Positions 24,894 to 33,178 of a stretch of 64,000 nucleotides of DNA are shown one piece after another. Below the pieces are notes generated by a model, which ran no database searches, was not told the DNA's origin, and saw only the letters and a program-made list of their open reading frames with translations. The translations under genes were made by a program, and so were the position numbers. This DNA is from Jatrophihabitans_A lederbergiae (GTDB lineage Bacteria > Actinomycetota > Actinomycetes > Mycobacteriales > Jatrophihabitantaceae). The stretch lies in assembly GCF_031845305.1 (NCBI RefSeq), contig NZ_JAVREH010000006.1, positions 172,568-236,567 of the forward strand, read 5' to 3'. Position 1 is the first letter of the stretch, and the number at the start of each line of letters is the position of its first letter.

Positions 24894-25885
24894 CGACGAG
24901 CACCGACGAGACGGCCGGCGTGGTCGCGGCTCTGCAAGCACCCGCCGGCGCTGTCGCCCGACCAGCCGATCCGCCCGCGCCGCCACCTGCGGGCCGGCGC
25001 CGCGGTGAGCCCGGCGGCGCCATCATCTCAGCCACCGACCGGCGGCGTCCGATGGTCCGGCGCGGCCAGACAGTCCTCAACGCCACCCTGCTCGCATTGC
25101 TGCTGATCATCGGGTTGGGGCCGCTGCTGTGGCTGGTGAAGTCCGGCATCACCCCCACGCAGGACACGCTGCGCCGCCCGATGGCGCTCTGGCCGCACGG
25201 GGTGGCCTGGTCCAACCTCTCGACGGCGTGGACGACGATGGATCTCGGGCGGAGCATGGCCAACACCGTGGCCATCGCGGCGGGATCGTGGCTGGCCCAG
25301 CTCGTGGTGGCCGCCACCGGTGGCTACGTGCTGTCTGTGCTCCGTCCGCGGTACGCCCCGCTGCTCACCTCCGCGGTGCTGGCCACCCTGCTCGTCCCCA
25401 CCGTCGTGCTGCTCGTGCCGCTGTACCTGACGGTGCTGAACCCGCCACTGATCCATCACTCGCTGATCAACTCGTTCTGGGCGCTGTGGATACCCTCGGC
25501 GGCCAACGCCTTCAACGTGGTGCTGGTGAAGCGGTTCTTCGACGGCCTGCCGCGGGAGATCTTCGAGGCTGCCGAGGTGGACGGGGCGGGACCGTTCCGG
25601 CTGTTCTGGTCCATCGTGATCCCGATGTCGCGGCCGATCCTGGGAGTGGTGTCGGTGTTCGCCATCATCGCGGCCTGGAAGGACTTCCTGTGGCCGTTGC
25701 TGGTGCTGCCCGACCCGGCCAAGCAGCCGCTGTCCGTCCGGCTGCCCATCCTGGCGGGCAGTGTCGACCTCGGCGTGCTGCTGGCGGCGCTGCTGATCTC
25801 GACCATCGCGCCGATCGTGCTGTTCTTGCTCGTGCAACGCTTGTTCCTGCGCGGAGCCGGCCTGGGCGGCGCGCTGAAGGGCTAG
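24890..25885 (+). CDS. ABC sugar permease, MalG/UgpE type
   Basis: The 331-residue inner-membrane protein has a Pro/Ala-rich cytoplasmic N-terminus of about 60 residues, longer than usual, then six helices. The EAA loop is EIFEAAEVDGAGPFRLFWSI. Its GTG overlaps the previous stop (GTGA). It is the second half of the importer pore and the last gene of the operon. ATG further in (MVRRGQTVLN) is a possible alternative start. Confidence 0.9.
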   Translation: MTTSTDETAGVVAALQAPAGAVARPADPPAPPPAGRRRGEPGGAIISATDRRRPMVRRGQTVLNATLLALLLIIGLGPLLWLVKSGITPTQDTLRRPMALWPHGVAWSNLSTAWTTMDLGRSMANTVAIAAGSWLAQLVVAATGGYVLSVLRPRYAPLLTSAVLATLLVPTVVLLVPLYLTVLNPPLIHHSLINSFWALWIPSAANAFNVVLVKRFFDGLPREIFEAAEVDGAGPFRLFWSIVIPMSRPILGVVSVFAIIAAWKDFLWPLLVLPDPAKQPLSVRLPILAGSVDLGVLLAALLISTIAPIVLFLLVQRLFLRGAGLGGALKG

Positions 25886-26054
25886 CTTCACGGCAGCTGT
25901 GGGCAGCTTCGCGGGCGCTGAAGACGGCCGATCTATCTATGGTTGAACCTCAGCGCACGAGGTAACATTACAGACCCGCTCGGCCCTAGAAGAACGGCCC
26001 GTAGCGATCTGGCGAGTTCAGAGGATCTCGTCAAGCCCGTTTGGGGTGTTGCGC

Positions 26055-26338
26055 ATGACCATGCTTTATTCACCGTCCGACATTCCTACCAGCTCATCCC
26101 GCGACGCCGTCAGCAGCGGCGTACAGGCGATGTACGGCACCACCTACGCCGACATGGTTGAGCGACTCTTTTGCAAGTACGAGTGTGTTCTGTCGCTCGT
26201 AACATCGTGCGCGACTGCCGGCACGACCTGGCTGGCGCGCCCGCCGGTGCGCTACCGGAGCTGACCGAGCGGCTGGCCTGGCACCGGATCGCCGACCTGG
26301 TGTCCACCCGCGGGCTGGCGATGCCCGGCGGACTCTGA
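26055..26338 (+). pseudogene. Frameshifted small protein gene (three-helix-bundle-like)
   Basis: Two partial frames add up to one small protein of about 94 residues. The first, from ATG 26055, reads MTMLYSPSDIPTSSSRD and then YADMVERLFCKYECVLS. About position 26200 the likely coding frame moves by one base, and the second continues RNIVRDCRHDLAGAPAGALP and ELTERLAWHRIADLV to the TGA at 26336. The second part resembles small actinobacterial proteins with a C-terminal ALPELxERLAxxRL helix. One base changes the frame, so this is decay, a sequencing error, or programmed frameshifting. A strong hairpin follows the stop. Confidence 0.5.
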
Positions 26339-26366
26339 GGGGGTGGGCGTTACCCACCCCGCAGAG
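26333..26366 (+). terminator. Hairpin terminator after the small gene
   Basis: CTCTG-A-GGGGTGGG / CCCACCCC-G-CAGAG with a CGTTA loop; the first arm overlaps the stop codon region. Strong GC stem, no T-run. Confidence 0.65.
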
Positions 26367-26396
26367 CGGCACAACCGCAACTGCTCGACAACCTGA

Positions 26397-26430
26397 CCGT
26401 GTCCACCCGGATCGCTCCGGGTGGACACGG
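26397..26430. terminator. 15-bp perfect hairpin between convergent genes
   Basis: CCGTGTCCACCCGGA / TCCGGGTGGACACGG with a TCGC loop, followed by TTTGGTT on the plus strand. It lies 26 bp from the stop of the minus-strand SDR gene, so it probably serves both strands. Confidence 0.75.
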
Positions 26431-26455
26431 TTTGGTTATGCGGGCGGCCGAGCCG

Positions 26456-27241
26456 TCAGGACTTCGGCTTGGTCATCTTCGAGTGCAGCGCAGACTTCGC
26501 GACATCGGGGATGAGCTTGGACGCGGCCGTCTGCAGGCGGTTCTTGCCGGCTCCGCCGACGACGTGGTCCTTGCCCGCCATCAGCGCCTGAAAGCCGTCC
26601 TTGGCCACGTCTGCCGGATCGTCCTTCTTCGCGCCGGCGACCGGTGTGTCCTGCATGCCGGCGCGGTCGAAGAACTCCGTGTCGGTCGGCCCCGGAAGCA
26701 GCGCCGTGATGGTGACGCCGCTGTCCTTCACCTCGTTGCGCAGCGCCTCGGCGAAGGACTGGACGAACGACTTCGACGCCGCGTACGTCGCGTAGTACGG
26801 GCCGGGCATGGTGCTGGCGACGGATGAGGTGAACAGCATCCGGCCGGAACCGCGACGGACCATGTCCGGCAGCAGTCGCTTGGCCAGGTGCACCGTCGAG
26901 GCGACGTTCAGCCCGATCAGGCGTTCCTCGGCCGCCCACGGGATGTCGATGAACGCGCCGCCGTTGCCGATGCCGGCGTTGAGGGCCACCGCGTCGACCT
27001 GCCGCGACGTCGCCGCGATGGCGGTAACCAACTGCTCGACGCCGGCCGACGTGCTGAGGTCCGCTCGGACGCTGTGCACCTCGCCGCCCTCCCCGCTCAA
27101 CTGGGTCGCCGCGGTGGCGAGTTCGGCATCCTCGGCGGTGATCAGGACGTCGAAGCCGTTGCTGGCGAACTGGCGCGCCAGCTCGAAGCCGATCCCGCTC
27201 GACGCCCCGGTGATCACCGCGAATTGCTTGGGCTCAGTCAT
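26456..27241 (-). CDS. Short-chain dehydrogenase/reductase
   Basis: The 261-residue Rossmann-fold oxidoreductase has the cofactor motif TGASSGIG near residue 12, NAGIGNGG, and the catalytic YAASK after a conserved Ser (FTSSVAS). Start ATG 27241 has AGAAAGG 6 nt upstream. It follows another SDR gene by 57 bp on the same strand, likely one transcript. The C-terminal basic tail (KSALHSKMTKPKS) is like that of many uncharacterised DltE-like SDRs. Substrate unknown. Confidence 0.9.
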   Translation of the reverse strand: MTEPKQFAVITGASSGIGFELARQFASNGFDVLITAEDAELATAATQLSGEGGEVHSVRADLSTSAGVEQLVTAIAATSRQVDAVALNAGIGNGGAFIDIPWAAEERLIGLNVASTVHLAKRLLPDMVRRGSGRMLFTSSVASTMPGPYYATYAASKSFVQSFAEALRNEVKDSGVTITALLPGPTDTEFFDRAGMQDTPVAGAKKDDPADVAKDGFQALMAGKDHVVGGAGKNRLQTAASKLIPDVAKSALHSKMTKPKS

Positions 27242-27298
27242 GGAAAGCCTTTCTGATGAAGGGAACAAAGGTGATGTGCAAGCTGCCGTCCGGCTGGC

Positions 27299-28096
27299 TC
27301 ATCCCTGGCGCCAGTCGTCGCTGGTGAGGTGCGAGCCGGCGTGCGGGCCCATCTGCAGCATGCCGCCGTCGACCGCCCACGACGCGCCGGTGACGTAACT
27401 TGCCGCAGGTGACGCCAGAAACGCGATCACCGACGCGATCTCACGGGCGTCGCCGGGACGGCCCAGTGGCACGCCCGGTCGGCTCACCTCGTGCGGGTCC
27501 TGGTCCTCCTGGCCGGTCATCGGCGTCGCGATCTCGCCCGGTGCAACGGTATTGGCAGTGATCGACTGCTGTCCCAGTTCCAGGGCCAGGGTCTTGATCA
27601 GCCCGCCCAACCCGTGCTTGGCGGCGTCGTAGGCACCGGAACCGACCCGCGGCTGATGCTCGTGCACGCTGGTGACCGCGATGATCCGGCCGCCGTTCCC
27701 GGCAGCGACCATTCGCCGCGCGGCACGTTGGATACAGACGAAGGCACCGTCGAGGTCGGTCAGCAGGATCTGGCGCCACTGGTCGTACTCCAACTCCAGT
27801 ACCGGCACGCTCGCGCCCGTACCGGAGTTGTTGACGAACACGTCGAGTCCACCGAGCTCGTCGGCGAGCTGATCGATGACATCACCGCAGGCAGGGACAT
27901 CGGTGAGATCCAGTTGCGCCACGACGGCCCGCCGGCCTTGCGCGCGGACCTCTTCGGCGGTCGCCTCGGCGCCTGCGGAGTCCGTGTGCCAGGTGATGCC
28001 GACTTCCATGCCGGCCTCGGCGAGCGCGACCGCGGTCGCCTTGCCGATCCCGGAGTCCGAGCCGGTGACGATCGCTGTGGTGGGAGTGAAGGGCAT
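27299..28096 (-). CDS. Short-chain dehydrogenase/reductase (glucose/3-oxoacyl reductase-like)
   Basis: The 265-residue classical SDR has TGSDSGIG (cofactor), NNSGTG in place of the usual NNAG, catalytic Ser in VTSVHEHQP, and YDAAKHG as the YxxxK motif. The C-terminus has the usual ASYVTGASWAVDGGML. It heads a two-gene SDR unit. It resembles glucose 1-dehydrogenase and FabG types; the true substrate cannot be read from sequence. Confidence 0.9.
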   Translation of the reverse strand: MPFTPTTAIVTGSDSGIGKATAVALAEAGMEVGITWHTDSAGAEATAEEVRAQGRRAVVAQLDLTDVPACGDVIDQLADELGGLDVFVNNSGTGASVPVLELEYDQWRQILLTDLDGAFVCIQRAARRMVAAGNGGRIIAVTSVHEHQPRVGSGAYDAAKHGLGGLIKTLALELGQQSITANTVAPGEIATPMTGQEDQDPHEVSRPGVPLGRPGDAREIASVIAFLASPAASYVTGASWAVDGGMLQMGPHAGSHLTSDDWRQG

Positions 28097-28269
28097 GCGG
28101 GTGGCTACCTGTCCGTGCCGGGCATCGCGGCGCGACCTGGCTTCTCAGGAGCCGAGGACGGTGCCGGATGGCGCGAGAAAAACGACGGGCTGCTCTGTCC
28201 TTGCCAGACTCGTGGGCCGATGGTGACGCTGTCAAGTCGCGCAGAGTCTGCGGTACGGTTTCAGCGAGG

Positions 28270-28720
28270 CTAGAGGACGAAGCCAGGCGTGGAAAGCAGC
28301 GTGGGCGCCCGGTGCACGTTCGCCCGGCGGAAGACCCACAGCACCGCAAGCATGAAGAGGTAGCCCAGCACCAGCCCGATCAGCGGCGAGATCACCATGG
28401 GAACCAGTACATGCGAGACGACACCCTCCCACTTCACCCGGTCCGAGCTCACCAGGGCGCTGCCGATCAGTCCGCCGATCAGCGCGTGCGAGGACGACGA
28501 GGGCAGGCCGAACCACCAGGTGGCGAGGTTTCACGCGATGGCGCCGAGCAGCGCCGCCAGTACCACCACCAACCCGCCACGGCCTGACGGCGGTTCGATG
28601 ATACCGCCGCCGACGGTGCGCGCGACCTTGGTCGAGATCAGGGCACCTGCCACGTTCATCAGGGCGGCGATGATCAGCGCGGCCCGCGGGGTGAGCGCTC
28701 TGGTCGAGACGACGCGCGAC
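28270..28720 (-). pseudogene. pit: Remnant of a PiT-type phosphate permease
   Basis: The minus strand carries a recognisable internal part of an inorganic phosphate transporter: VSTRALTPRAALIIAALMNV, then after an in-frame TGA (28531-28533) NLATWWFGLPSSSSHALIGG and VSSDRVKWEGVVSHVLVPMV. The TGA replaces a Trp expected before NLATWWFGLPSSSSH, so a single TGG-to-TGA change breaks the frame. The usual N-terminal FxNGFHDxAN segment and the whole C-terminal repeat are missing, so the gene was already truncated at both ends. It is not functional as a permease. Confidence 0.85.
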
Positions 28721-29030
28721 ATACCGCAGCCCGGGCCGCTACGAGCCCTACGCGCGGTGCACACCGGCTCGGTGTGAACGACTACGTGGGGTTCTGGCCG
28801 TGGGCCTCATCGTGACCCTGACGGTCCTGCTGGCATGAGTCGCCGGCGTTGGCTGCTCGGGTCGGCGGGGACCTGACTTATCTGCGTCGTGCAGGTTTGC
28901 GGTTACCGACACGGACTCGTAGCTTGAAGACGGCTGAACCCACGAGCCGCCGTGATCCTCCGGCGCGTTGGGAGCTGTCTCCCGTTCGCTGGTGGACCCG
29001 AATCGCGCACCCGGCATCCCGAGGACAGAC
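28721..29030. other. Intergenic region upstream of the DUF4142 gene
   Basis: This 310-bp stretch contains no supported gene. A short plus-strand frame ending at 28839 codes for a hydrophobic run (GVLAVGLIVTLTVLLA) that looks like the last helix of a lost membrane protein, but nothing upstream supports it. The 3' part must hold the promoter of the DUF4142 gene; GAGG lies 6 nt before its ATG. Confidence 0.4.
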
Positions 29031-29705
29031 ATGAGAAAAGCACTAGCCATCGCAGCAGTATCCGGCTTCAGCGCCTGCATGCTCGCAATCGGTGCGGGCC
29101 CGGCGTCCGCCGAACCGAACCAGCGGGACACCGCCTTTCTGATGGCGAACGCCCAGACCAACCTCGCCGAGATCACCATCGGCCAGCTCGCCGAGCAGCG
29201 GGCGCAGTACCCCAGCACCAAGGAACTCGCCGCCAAGACCATGTCTGACCACCAGGCCGCCATGACGAAGCTGATGGCGGTCGCCAAGACCCTCGACGTC
29301 ACGCTCCCGACCATGCCGAACGCCGAGCAGCAGGCCGCGGCCGCAAAGCTGAGGACCGTCGACACCAGCGCGTTCGACGCGACCTACGACCAGATTCAGG
29401 TGCAGGGGCACCAGGCCTCGATCGCCGACACCAACACCGAACTGTCCGCGGGTTCGGACCAGAACCTCAAGGCGTACGCGCAGTTCTACCTGCCGGTGGC
29501 CACCATGCACCTGTCCATGGCGCAGGCCGACCTCGCTGCCGTGACGTCGTCGAATCCGGCTGCGGTACCCGCCGGCAGCGGTGGTGAGGCCGGTACGACA
29601 TCGGGCACCACCCGTACGCTGCAGACCGGCGCCGGCATCGCCGGAGCCGGACTGCTCGCGCTCGGTGCCGCCGGAGCGCTGCGCCGGCGCAAGGCAGCAC
29701 GCTGA
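29031..29705 (+). CDS. Secreted DUF4142 protein with C-terminal membrane tail
   Basis: The 224-residue protein has a signal peptide (cut near GPASAEP) and a four-helix DUF4142 domain. The domain is ferritin-like in shape but lacks metal motifs (NAQTNLAEITIGQLAEQRAQ). A Gly/Thr/Ser linker then leads to a hydrophobic helix ending RRRKAAR. The tail looks like a cell-wall-sorting tail, but no LPxTG or similar pentapeptide is visible before it. A sortase-like gene follows 59 bp downstream. DUF4142 proteins are cell-surface proteins of unknown role. Confidence 0.88.
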   Translation: MRKALAIAAVSGFSACMLAIGAGPASAEPNQRDTAFLMANAQTNLAEITIGQLAEQRAQYPSTKELAAKTMSDHQAAMTKLMAVAKTLDVTLPTMPNAEQQAAAAKLRTVDTSAFDATYDQIQVQGHQASIADTNTELSAGSDQNLKAYAQFYLPVATMHLSMAQADLAAVTSSNPAAVPAGSGGEAGTTSGTTRTLQTGAGIAGAGLLALGAAGALRRRKAAR

Positions 29706-29760
29706 GGCGACAGCATGCTGAGGCGCCAGCACACTGAAGGGAAAGCACGCTGAGGCGACG
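29696..29760. repeat. 16-bp imperfect tandem repeat across the DUF4142 stop codon
   Basis: Four units of about 16 bp with core AGCACGCTGAGGCGAC run from the last codons of the DUF4142 gene to just before the sortase start; the third copy is diverged (AGCACACTGAAGGGAA). The TGA stop lies in the first unit and each unit repeats a TGA. Confidence 0.7.
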
Positions 29761-29764
29761 ATCC

Positions 29765-30514
29765 GTGGGGCGCATCCGAGGCAGGGCGTGGAGCGTTCTC
29801 GCCCTGCTCTCGGGTACGGCGCTGGTTCTCTTCAGCGTGCTCGGCCTGCGACACGACCGGGCGGCGCCGTCGGAGTTCGGGGCCGTGCCGCATGCGGGTT
29901 CGACCGTGGTGGCCGCCGCTGGAGGCGTTCTCGACGCATCCGGGTCCGCGGTCTCGAGCGCGGACCCGATCCGTACCAAGCCGTTCACTAGCAAGGGCGT
30001 AACCAAGCGCCGCCCGAGCACGCTGCCGCTCACGCCGTTGGTCCAGCGCATCGTCGTTCCGAGCAATCCAGGTACCGTATTATCCTTGCCCGCATTGGGT
30101 ATTCAGGCTCCGGTCGAGACGGTGACGGTGAATCGGGGCGTCCTCGACGTGCCCGACAACCCGTCTCACGTCGGCTGGTGGTCAGGTAGCGCGTTGCCGG
30201 GTTCGGCCGCCGGAACCGTCGTGGTCGACGGCCACGTCGATTCCGCGAGCTACGGCCGGGGCGCGCTGTTCGGGCTTTCCGACCTGCGGGCGGGAGATCG
30301 CGTGACGATCCGGTCACCGGGTTCCACGCCGGTCGACTATCAGGTGGTGGCGCGCCAGGTGTACGTCAAGAGCCAGGGGCTGCCGGCCGACCTGTGGACT
30401 AGGGGTGGCGCGCCGCGGCTGGCGCTGGTGTCCTGCGGCGGCCCGTTCGACGAGAAGACGCTCAGCTACGACGACAACGTGGTGGTCTTCGCCGTGCCCG
30501 TGCAGCATGGGTAA
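29765..30514 (+). CDS. Class F-like sortase
   Basis: The 249-residue membrane-anchored protein has one N-terminal helix, a Ser/Thr/Pro stalk and a C-terminal sortase barrel. His157 (VDGHVDS) and Cys224 (LVSCGGPFD) match the catalytic His and Cys. The beta-8 strand reads LSYDDNVVVFA and shows no Arg at the usual place 11 to 13 residues after Cys, so activity is uncertain. It lies directly after a surface protein gene, but no sorting motif is obvious there. GTG 29765 start. Class F members lack clear known substrates. Confidence 0.82.
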   Translation: MGRIRGRAWSVLALLSGTALVLFSVLGLRHDRAAPSEFGAVPHAGSTVVAAAGGVLDASGSAVSSADPIRTKPFTSKGVTKRRPSTLPLTPLVQRIVVPSNPGTVLSLPALGIQAPVETVTVNRGVLDVPDNPSHVGWWSGSALPGSAAGTVVVDGHVDSASYGRGALFGLSDLRAGDRVTIRSPGSTPVDYQVVARQVYVKSQGLPADLWTRGGAPRLALVSCGGPFDEKTLSYDDNVVVFAVPVQHG

Positions 30515-30578
30515 TGAGCCCGTACGCCCACCGTTGTAGTGGCGTCGCTGTCCGACGTCACAGATTGAGGAGCAGACC

Positions 30579-31520
30579 ATGGACGAAATCCGCATGCCGA
30601 ACGTGCTGGACCCGGATCGGATGGTCAGCAACAGCCGCGACGACATGAGCGTGCACGACAAGGCGGGCTTGAGCGAGGACCTGGAGGAGGCGCTGCACCA
30701 GTCCTGCCAGTACGGCCAGCAGCTGTGGCGCGACCTCGACGCCGTGCGCGGCTACCTGCTCGACAGCCTGCCACCGGTCCCGGGCGAGATCTCCGGAACC
30801 GGCCGCCTCGATGCGACGTCCGCGGCTCCGACCGGCCCCGAGGACGAGGACGGCTGGCAGAACTGGATCGCCGCCTACGCCGCCGTGACCTCGGCCCTGG
30901 CCGGTCCGCGCGGCGACTCCGGCTACGGAATGTCGGAGGCCCGGCGCGAGGCGCAGCAGCGGCGCGCCACCCCGACGGTGACCGGCAGCGGCGGCCGCTT
31001 CACCGCTCACGAGTACGACGGGCGGCAAGCTGCCGAGGACGACCACCGGGCGGCGGTGCAGCGGGCATCGGCCGACAACGACGCGCCCACCGGCGGCCCG
31101 ACCGACCAGGGCCTGCCGCCGGGCGCGGACGACAACGGCTCGGGTGGCGGCGGAACCCGATCGGCCGCCGATTCCGGTCGTGGCGGCAGCGCCAGCGGCA
31201 GTTCGGGTCGACACGGCGGCGGGCAGTCCCGCGGAACCGGCGGCAACGAATCGGCCAGCCTGCTCAAGACAGCGGGCATGACCGGACTCGTCGTGCTGGC
31301 ATTCCGCGGCCTGACGGGCCTCCGTCGGCACCCGGCGGGTGCTTCGGTTGAGCGTTCCAAGCCCAACGGCGGTAGGCGTGTTGCGGTCAGCAGAAGGGCG
31401 GCGAAGCGTGACACGTTGAGCGCGAAGGCGAGCAAGGGTAAGGCCACAGCGAAGCAGACGTCGACCAAGATGGCCGGGGCGGCAGCCGCGCTGGCGGCCA
31501 AGGAGGGCCTTACGAACTGA
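30579..31520 (+). CDS. Hypothetical protein with disordered middle and basic tail
   Basis: I do not recognise this 313-residue protein. Residues 1-125 are helical and acidic (LSEDLEEALHQSCQYGQQLW), then comes a long Gly/Ser/Asp-rich disordered stretch (about 140-225). A short hydrophobic segment (AGMTGLVVLAFRGL) follows, and a Lys/Arg/Ala-rich tail reminiscent of histone-like C-termini. GAGGAG precedes the ATG. It could be a cytoplasmic nucleoid or membrane-associated protein. Codon use is like the neighbours. Confidence 0.75.
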   Translation: MDEIRMPNVLDPDRMVSNSRDDMSVHDKAGLSEDLEEALHQSCQYGQQLWRDLDAVRGYLLDSLPPVPGEISGTGRLDATSAAPTGPEDEDGWQNWIAAYAAVTSALAGPRGDSGYGMSEARREAQQRRATPTVTGSGGRFTAHEYDGRQAAEDDHRAAVQRASADNDAPTGGPTDQGLPPGADDNGSGGGGTRSAADSGRGGSASGSSGRHGGGQSRGTGGNESASLLKTAGMTGLVVLAFRGLTGLRRHPAGASVERSKPNGGRRVAVSRRAAKRDTLSAKASKGKATAKQTSTKMAGAAAALAAKEGLTN

Positions 31521-31536
31521 CGGGCGCCCCTGCTTC

Positions 31537-31557
31537 CCGCTAGTGTTGCGCTAGCGG
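31537..31557 (+). terminator. Short hairpin after the hypothetical gene
   Basis: CCGCTAG / CTAGCGG perfect 7-bp arms with a 7-nt loop, 17 bp past the stop codon. Could be a weak terminator or an operator for the next gene. Confidence 0.4.
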
Positions 31558-31605
31558 AACAGTGGGTCCTGAGCAGCAGGACGTCTCTACGTTAGTGGGG
31601 ACCGC

Positions 31606-33054
31606 ATGGCGATCTTGGGTCGCGGCAGCGACGATCAGGCCGACCCGGGCGTGGATGTGGCCAGCGGTCGAGGCGAGGACTCAGGCAGCGATCCAGCCAG
31701 TGAGCCAGCCGGCGATCCTGCCAGCGACTTGGCCGGTGACCCGGACAGCCACCCATACATGGCGCGCTCGTCCGCCGACCTGCCGCGACCGGATACCCCG
31801 CTGCCGATGGACGGTGGCCACCTTGGCGTCGACCTCGATCAAGCCCTGAAGCCGGGCGCGTTGGTGCCGGCCTTCCAGCCGATCGTCGACCTGGCATCAG
31901 GTGCCGTCGTCGGTTTTGAGGCACTGGCGCGGTGGCCCACGGTGCCCGGTGCGAATCCGGGCACCGTCTTTCTCGCGGCCAGGGTGGCGGGGCGACTGGC
32001 CGAGCTGGACTGGGCCTGCCGGCTCGCGGCCCTGCGCACCGCGCTCGACGTGCAACCGGACCGTGAGACCGCCCTGTTCGTCAATGTCGAGGCTGAGACC
32101 TTCGGCGCCGCGGGCCCCGCGGGGACGGAGTGGCTGCTGACGGAGGCGCGGGAGCGGCTGCGCGTGGTGCTCGAACTGACCGAGCGGTCGCTGCTGCGGC
32201 GCCCGGCAGAGCTGCTGCAGCTGATCGGCTGGGCCCGCAAGCGGGGCTGGGGCATCGCGCTGGACGATGTCGGGGCCGATCCGGACTCGCTGGCCCTGCT
32301 GCCCTTCGTCGCGCCCGATGTGATCAAGCTGGACCTGTCACTGGTCCAGAACACGCCGTCCTCTCAGCAGGCCCGGACCATGGTTGCGGTGATGGCGCAC
32401 GCGGAGCGGACCGGTGCCGCGATCCTCGCCGAGGGCATCGAGACAGCGGCGCACCGCGAGCAGGCGCTCGCTCTGGGCGCGTCCTACGGCCAGGGCTGGT
32501 TGCTGGGCCGGCCGGGGCCGCTCACGGTCGTCGACGACTCGAACACCATTCCGCCGGCCCGTCCGCTCGAGCCGATCGCAGTCACTCCCTTCGACCATGT
32601 CATCTCAGCGCGGCCACTGCGGATCGGACGCAAGGCGCTGCTGCTGGCAATGTCGCGCCACATCGAGCACAAGGCGATGTCGCTCAGCGATCCGCCCGTG
32701 GTGCTGTCGGCGTTTCAGACTGCCGACCGTTTCACCCCTCAGACGGCCCGCCGCTACAGCGCGATAGCCAGCACCTGCGCGTTCGTCGGCGCGCTCGGCG
32801 AGGGCCTGCCGACGGCCCCGGCGCCGGGGGTGCGAGGCGCCTCGCTCGATCCAGAGGACCGCCTGGTCGGCGAGTGGACGGTCGTGGTGGTGGGCGCCCA
32901 CTACGCGGGTGCGCTCATCGCACGCGATCTCGGTGACTGCGTTCCAGACCTGGAACGGCGCTTCGAATTCGTCCTGACCCATGATCGCGATGTGGTCATC
33001 GCGGCGGGCCGGTCGCTGATGGGGCGGATAGTCACCACGCGCCCGGCAGAGTGA
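31606..33054 (+). CDS. EAL-domain protein with C-terminal DICT sensor
   Basis: The 482-residue soluble protein has three parts: an acidic repeat-like N-terminus (DPASEPAGDPASD), an EAL domain (about residues 80-315), and a C-terminal DICT sensory domain (about 330-475; LLLAMSRHIEHK, VVVVGAHYAGALIARDLGD). EAL domains break down cyclic di-GMP. The signature Glu105 (FEALARW), LELTER, KLD and AEGIET are kept, but loop 6 is DDVGAD rather than DDFGTG, so the domain may be slow or act as a sensor. DICT domains are thought to sense light or small signals together with such enzymes. It heads a cluster with a GGDEF-EAL protein. Confidence 0.88.
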   Translation: MAILGRGSDDQADPGVDVASGRGEDSGSDPASEPAGDPASDLAGDPDSHPYMARSSADLPRPDTPLPMDGGHLGVDLDQALKPGALVPAFQPIVDLASGAVVGFEALARWPTVPGANPGTVFLAARVAGRLAELDWACRLAALRTALDVQPDRETALFVNVEAETFGAAGPAGTEWLLTEARERLRVVLELTERSLLRRPAELLQLIGWARKRGWGIALDDVGADPDSLALLPFVAPDVIKLDLSLVQNTPSSQQARTMVAVMAHAERTGAAILAEGIETAAHREQALALGASYGQGWLLGRPGPLTVVDDSNTIPPARPLEPIAVTPFDHVISARPLRIGRKALLLAMSRHIEHKAMSLSDPPVVLSAFQTADRFTPQTARRYSAIASTCAFVGALGEGLPTAPAPGVRGASLDPEDRLVGEWTVVVVGAHYAGALIARDLGDCVPDLERRFEFVLTHDRDVVIAAGRSLMGRIVTTRPAE

Positions 33055-33178
33055 TCTGAACTGCAGTCACGGACTGTAGTTGTGTTCGCTGTTAACGTGA
33101 TGTAGGTTTCGCGTAAAGCGCCACCCGTCGACAGCGCACGGGACAGACGCTCGACCCGGACTTCGAGAGGTGCCACGG

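Noticed and set aside
28748..28839. Plus-strand hydrophobic run ending GVLAVGLIVTLTVLLA.
   Set aside because: Too short, no start, and overlaps the dead pit region; may be chance or the last trace of a lost gene.
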